NCBI GenBank assembly: GCA_001599595.1
Contig: BCHH01000009.1
Span: forward strand, 236,099 to 300,098
From: Beverwykella pulmonaria
Lineage: Eukaryota; Ascomycota; Dothideomycetes; Pleosporales; Melanommataceae
DNA length: 64,000 nucleotides
Direction: 5' to 3'
The position numbers were made by a program, and so were the translations under genes. Within the stretch, counting starts at the first letter, position 1. The number at the start of each line of letters is the position of its first letter. The notes beneath the pieces are model-generated. The model made no database searches. It was not told the DNA's origin and saw nothing but the letters and a program-made list of their open reading frames with translations. This document shows, piece by piece, positions 60,028 to 64,000 of this stretch.

Positions 60028-63000
60028 TCAGTCGCTGAGATCAATGATTTCTATGGGAGCCTTGTGAACCTGGACGGGAGTAGCCTCTTGATTTGTAGGT
60101 TCTCGATCATCATCTGGACTTTCTCGATCCTGTTCACCGGTTGGGGCCGCTTCTACTCTTGGTTTCCAGTTTCCATTTTGGTCTACGATAATCGCACGCG
60201 TTTCGAGTAGTCCATCTTTTTCGAGCTGCTTGCGCACATCCTCCAGGAAGCCGTCAACGATTAGATTGTGGGGGCGGGCATCTAATTTGCAGATCGGACA
60301 CTTCCATAGATCGGCTACGGAAACATCGCCCTTTCTTGCTCGTGTCTGCAGAAATGTGTCTAGGTCGAAGCAGTCAATGTGGAGACAAGCCTTTGAGCGG
60401 ACGGGAATGTCACAGATCCTGGATGCGCTGTAAGGATCGAACAAGTTGATGGTAAGGCTACTCTCAACGATCACGATTTCATCATCGTCGCCATCGACGT
60501 TTCCTGGTGACAGTTTGCGCTTTATTACGTCAAGAGTATGAGAGGCAGGGAGGTGATTATTTGTGAGGCAGTTCCTTTTGATGGTATGGTGGTTTTGGAA
60601 GCCAACCACTTCGATTGCAAGAGCATAATCGAGATATTTCTCGTCGTTGGGCTGACACACTACAGCTATCTCCAGGGTGTTATCTCCCACCTTGACAAGA
60701 GCACTAATGTCGATCGGCAAGTCTTTCCCGTGATGTAGTTTCTTCCGTGGGTGAAGAGGAGTATTATTGAAAGTAAAGTAAGTGTTGGGGGGCCAGGAGG
60801 TATCAGTGATCGCCCAAGTGATGTCGTTAGGAAGCCCGGGCTCGGAAGATGGCCATTTCACACAGCGGAGGCGCAGCATATTACTGTTCTCATTCACCGC
60901 CCTCAACGCCGGCTCCCCCGCAAGGCCAGCAATGTCCATTGGAATGGTGCTCAAGTTGCTCACGTGGAGCGACCATTTTTCGATTTTTCGACCGGCTTCT
61001 TTGAATCGGTCGGGAGGTTTTGCGAACGCCTTGACGTACTGGTACAATGCTGGCCCAGCTGTTTGAGCCTTGAGAATAGGACTTCTAAGATTCGCTTGAT
61101 GAAGACCAAACCGAGCCGGATTTGGCACACGCTGTTGCGGCTGAGTGTACGTGCGGTGAGGGAAGAAAGGCCGAGGTGCTACTCGTTGGTTTGGCTGTGT
61201 TGACTGGGTAGGCATGGCACGCTGCGACGGTAACGACATTTGCGGTTGGATAGGAGCATGCATCCGAGGCCGTCCTCGCCCCCGTGCAATTGCATCCTGT
61301 GCAGTCTGGGGTTGTATCGCGCGTGAAGCGGGAGCTTGAGAGGTACCATTGTGTGGCTGCGGCCGTATTTGTTGTTGAAGTTGTGATAGTGACCTAAACC
61401 AGCTTTCACGTCTTTTACACACGCTCTTCAGCAGCTCGCCCCACTCATGGTCATTGTTTTCGAAGTTGTTTGGCGGGCCGTTTGCGTTATGCGCTCGCGA
61501 AAAGAGTTGATTCTTGTTGAAAATGGCAAGAGCTTCATTTTCAAACTGCTGCTGTGCCGGTGACTGCGCCCAGGTTGGCGCCCAGATACGCCGTAGTATT
61601 GCCGTGAATACAATTCGCTGGAAGACGAACGAGGTAATCTCCAGGCCTTGCTGTAGCTCTCGTACGATTGGAGGATACTTTCGCTTCACACAGTTACTCA
61701 TAAAGGTGTCGAAATTACCGGCGTGGCTTATGAACTGAAGAAACTTTTGTTCCTGCTGCTGATAAACCCGAGGCCAAGTCACGGCAATTTGAGTAATGGA
61801 CATGGGGAAGTTCGCGAAGAATTGGAAAACCGGTTTCGACAGCTTGTCATTCTGGTCGAGAACCTGGGCCATCAAGGCATTTGCAAATTTCAGGTGTGGA
61901 TGATGCGCAATATTTCGCGATAAACGTTGCGGATCGGCGGTAATGAGGCAGTAGTACTGATGCATTGTGAGGTAGTCCCAATCCTGCTGATGCACGGCGT
62001 CCTGCAAAACAAAGAGGCGTCTTCCATCGTTGGACTCGATCGCAGGAACGCCGTGGACCGAGTAAAAGTTGTTCAGCACTCTAACACAGTCCGCTTGAGT
62101 GAAGTATTCTGCAGGGGCCAGAGGTGACGGAACGGTCGGGGAGTGCACATGAGGACCGTTGGCAGGCACCCCATACGGCTGCTGGGCAACGCCGCGGGAG
62201 AGGGCGCGAGGCGGACCAAAAGGGCCTTGAGCCTGCGGCGGTGTCCTACCAACGGGGGAACCATTCCGCAACCCATGGTGGATTTGGCGTGGCGATGGAT
62301 AACCGAATGTTTGTTGATCGAACGATGGACTGCGAACCTGCGCTTGAACTGCCGCTGGAGATTGGGGTTGCAGTTGAACAATCGATGTTCTACGCTGATC
62401 TGCAGCCTGCACATGGCTAATTGGAGCTGCCGTAGGTCCTTCCTGCCCGGTCCGAGGCCGGCTTCGTTTGTCTGCTTGTATCTCATTTGTCTCTGCGGGT
62501 CTCTTAGATCCGGAAGCGGCTTCTCGTAGCCCGTCCATGAACGCCATATCAGACGAATGATACCGGGTCGAAGTGGACTCTTGGTCCGTGTTACCTTGTG
62601 CGAAAGCGGGGTTGGTAGTAGTGTTCTCGGTCGTCGTATCAGGGCTGGGCGAAGGGGAGGGGAGGACCGCGTTCTGAGGAGGTATTGGAGAGGCATGTGT
62701 TGTGGACACGACGTTGGCTAGCTGTGGCGAGGTCGAGTTTGACGGAGGATGTCTTTCTCGACTGAGTTCGACTGCTGCGCGCTCCCGCGGAGGTTGTGGG
62801 GCCGCGAGATCTGCGGGGTAAGGATATTTGGGAGGCCGTCCGCGTCTGTGTTTGACAGCTGGAAGTGGAGCGGTGTGGTTGGCGGTACTCGACTCATTTG
62901 CGGGCGTGGGAACTTGGGCATATGCATCTGGCTGAGGTGGGCGTGAGCTGTGGGTATCCACTCGCAACTCGGTCGGAAAGGGTGGATACGGGCCAGATTC

Positions 63001-63129
63001 GGTCGCCTGGTTGGGCGTCATCCACGGCTTCTGTCTCCCCCCCAAGCTTCCCAGCGCGCGGTTGAGCGTGTGTCGAGTTGCGACGGCTTCGGCCAGGTTG
63101 CGCGCATCTGCTCTTGGAGCGGGGGTCAT
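60028..63129 (-). CDS. SP-RING (MIZ) protein, SUMO E3 ligase-like
   Basis: Single long exon; 1033 aa from the ATG at 63129. The frame is open to 63282 but begins there with TTG, so a 5' exon cannot be excluded. Residues about 1-350 are Pro/Gln/Ser-rich and disordered, with an AT-hook-like KHRRGRPPKYP. A helical region (VRVLNNFYSVHGVPAIES...VFQFFANFP) is followed by a PINIT-like beta region (ITWAITDTSWPPNTYF). The SP-RING is SRICDIPVRSKACLHIDC...DLDTFLQ...WKCPICKLDARPHNLIVD, with the Cys/His ligands present. Two SUMO-interacting motifs are visible: DDEIVIVESS just before the ring and IEIIDLSD at the C-terminus. Siz/PIAS ligases pair Ubc9~SUMO with substrates; this order supports that role. The substrate is unknown. 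Confidence 0.85.
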   Translation of the reverse strand: MTPAPRADARNLAEAVATRHTLNRALGSLGGRQKPWMTPNQATESGPYPPFPTELRVDTHSSRPPQPDAYAQVPTPANESSTANHTAPLPAVKHRRGRPPKYPYPADLAAPQPPRERAAVELSRERHPPSNSTSPQLANVVSTTHASPIPPQNAVLPSPSPSPDTTTENTTTNPAFAQGNTDQESTSTRYHSSDMAFMDGLREAASGSKRPAETNEIQADKRSRPRTGQEGPTAAPISHVQAADQRRTSIVQLQPQSPAAVQAQVRSPSFDQQTFGYPSPRQIHHGLRNGSPVGRTPPQAQGPFGPPRALSRGVAQQPYGVPANGPHVHSPTVPSPLAPAEYFTQADCVRVLNNFYSVHGVPAIESNDGRRLFVLQDAVHQQDWDYLTMHQYYCLITADPQRLSRNIAHHPHLKFANALMAQVLDQNDKLSKPVFQFFANFPMSITQIAVTWPRVYQQQEQKFLQFISHAGNFDTFMSNCVKRKYPPIVRELQQGLEITSFVFQRIVFTAILRRIWAPTWAQSPAQQQFENEALAIFNKNQLFSRAHNANGPPNNFENNDHEWGELLKSVCKRRESWFRSLSQLQQQIRPQPHNGTSQAPASRAIQPQTAQDAIARGRGRPRMHAPIQPQMSLPSQRAMPTQSTQPNQRVAPRPFFPHRTYTQPQQRVPNPARFGLHQANLRSPILKAQTAGPALYQYVKAFAKPPDRFKEAGRKIEKWSLHVSNLSTIPMDIAGLAGEPALRAVNENSNMLRLRCVKWPSSEPGLPNDITWAITDTSWPPNTYFTFNNTPLHPRKKLHHGKDLPIDISALVKVGDNTLEIAVVCQPNDEKYLDYALAIEVVGFQNHHTIKRNCLTNNHLPASHTLDVIKRKLSPGNVDGDDDEIVIVESSLTINLFDPYSASRICDIPVRSKACLHIDCFDLDTFLQTRARKGDVSVADLWKCPICKLDARPHNLIVDGFLEDVRKQLEKDGLLETRAIIVDQNGNWKPRVEAAPTGEQDRESPDDDREPTNQEATPVQVHKAPIEIIDLSD

Positions 63130-64000
63130 GTTGGCGTTCTTGTCAGCACCGCTAGAGGGACCGCCGTCGCGGGGGTGTAGAGAGTGCGGGTTCCTGGCCG
63201 TGAAGTGAAGCCCTCGACCGATATCCACAGACGCAAGGGGTGCGGGGAGACCATGCTGGTACGGATGGCGACTGGACGGCAACAGAATGCGAGCGTGGCC
63301 TGCGGGACGAGACCTACGAGGCCATTGCAGAAGTCGGGCGCGAAAGGAGGGCTGAATGCGATTGTTCTCGTCAGATCTCAGGCGGGCGGGAGAGCGGGTG
63401 GGCGAGGATATCGTGTCGTGTGTCGTGAGGGCGAGGGCCGTTGGACGGAGGCAAAGAGGTGAGGTGCGCGTACTAGAGCCAAAGAGGAAGCGGTGAAGGA
63501 AAATGCGGTCACGGGACGGGCCTGGTCGACGGGCACTCTCTTCCCAGGTTTCTATTCGCTGCGGCGGCTATTGAGAGAGAACGAGCGACGTGCGGCGGCT
63601 CTTCGCGCACTCCCGCCTAATTAACGACATGTACGTACTAAATAGGGGACCATGGGCGTTGAGTGCCAGGCAATAATGGGCTGCATGAGTTAGTGGCTTC
63701 CGCTCCCAATCTGTCCCATTTGCTCTCCTCCAACCCCCAAGAGCGCCACGATACTCAAGAGCACTCCGAGGCCGCATCACCACCATCCTTTCAACTGCTA
63801 CACCTCCACACCGCCGCGACCAACGCACACACTGCACCCGATCCTCCTCTCCGTCCAGAGGCGCTGTCCATATCCTCATTTGGCGGGCTTCCCTTGTCCT
63901 CCGGCTTCCGAGTCAGGGCCGTTGTTGTCCTCCAGCGCTGTCCCACCAGTCCCGTCGCTGCCAGACCCGCAGCGCCACGTCTGGACAAGCCCGCGACTGC
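63130..64000. other. Upstream region of SP-RING gene
   Basis: About 870 bp to the window edge. 63130-63282 is open in frame with the SP-RING protein and may be coding if a 5' exon or non-ATG start is used. The rest holds the promoter; no further gene is supported. Confidence 0.4.

Overview
The window is nuclear DNA of a filamentous ascomycete (Pezizomycotina, most likely a dothideomycete). The evidence is short GT-AG introns of roughly 45-65 nt with CTAAC/CTAAT branch sites, genes packed on both strands, a fungal urease, a DHN-melanin scytalone dehydratase, an AbaA/TEC1-type TEA transcription factor, HET-domain genes and DUF6594. There is no operon structure. I resolved 22 protein-coding genes by hand-splicing open frames; exon limits are given per gene. 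No rRNA, tRNA or CRISPR was recognised.

Layout. 0-15.6 kb is gene-dense core: a long disordered protein cut by the window edge (1-3427, -), a three-exon unknown protein (5701-7171, -), urease in seven exons (7920-10756, +), an HMG-box protein (11830-13378, +) and a protein with three dsRNA-binding modules (14101-15597, -). 15.6-29.9 kb is an accessory, gene-poor block. It has a decayed repeat cluster with RIP-like transitions, a solo LTR with perfect 5-bp target duplication just 16 bp before a GAPR-1-like CAP gene (17411-17950, +), a HET gene (18439-20494, -), an F-box gene (22307-23854, -) and an ankyrin-HET fusion (24639-28483, -). 29.9-43.2 kb is regulatory and RNA biology: TEA factor (29920-32129, -), Mrd1 ribosome-biogenesis RRM protein (32985-35826, -) facing LC8 dynein light chain (36150-36820, +), a zinc-ribbon protein (37697-38264, +), an unknown MRYNNWDV-type protein (38751-40117, -) and a three-RRM Csx1/Nam8-like protein (41784-43190, -).

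43.2-64 kb is mixed: scytalone dehydratase (45210-45857, -), a pogo/Fot transposase relic (46424-46798), a membrane protein (47391-49263, +), Maf-like nucleotide pyrophosphatase (49937-50924, -), an MDR oxidoreductase (52173-53297, +), a small W/Y-motif protein (54783-55476, +), a DUF6594 membrane protein (56474-58035, +) and an SP-RING (MIZ) SUMO-ligase-like protein with two SUMO-interacting motifs (60028-63129, -).

The genes do not form one pathway. The most unusual parts are the accessory block (LTR-abutted CAP gene, HET/F-box/ANK-HET set), the triple dsRBD protein, and a group of splicing oddities: a stop codon directly after the last intron, a GC-AG intron, a stop-free 54-nt intron and a six-intron LC8 gene.
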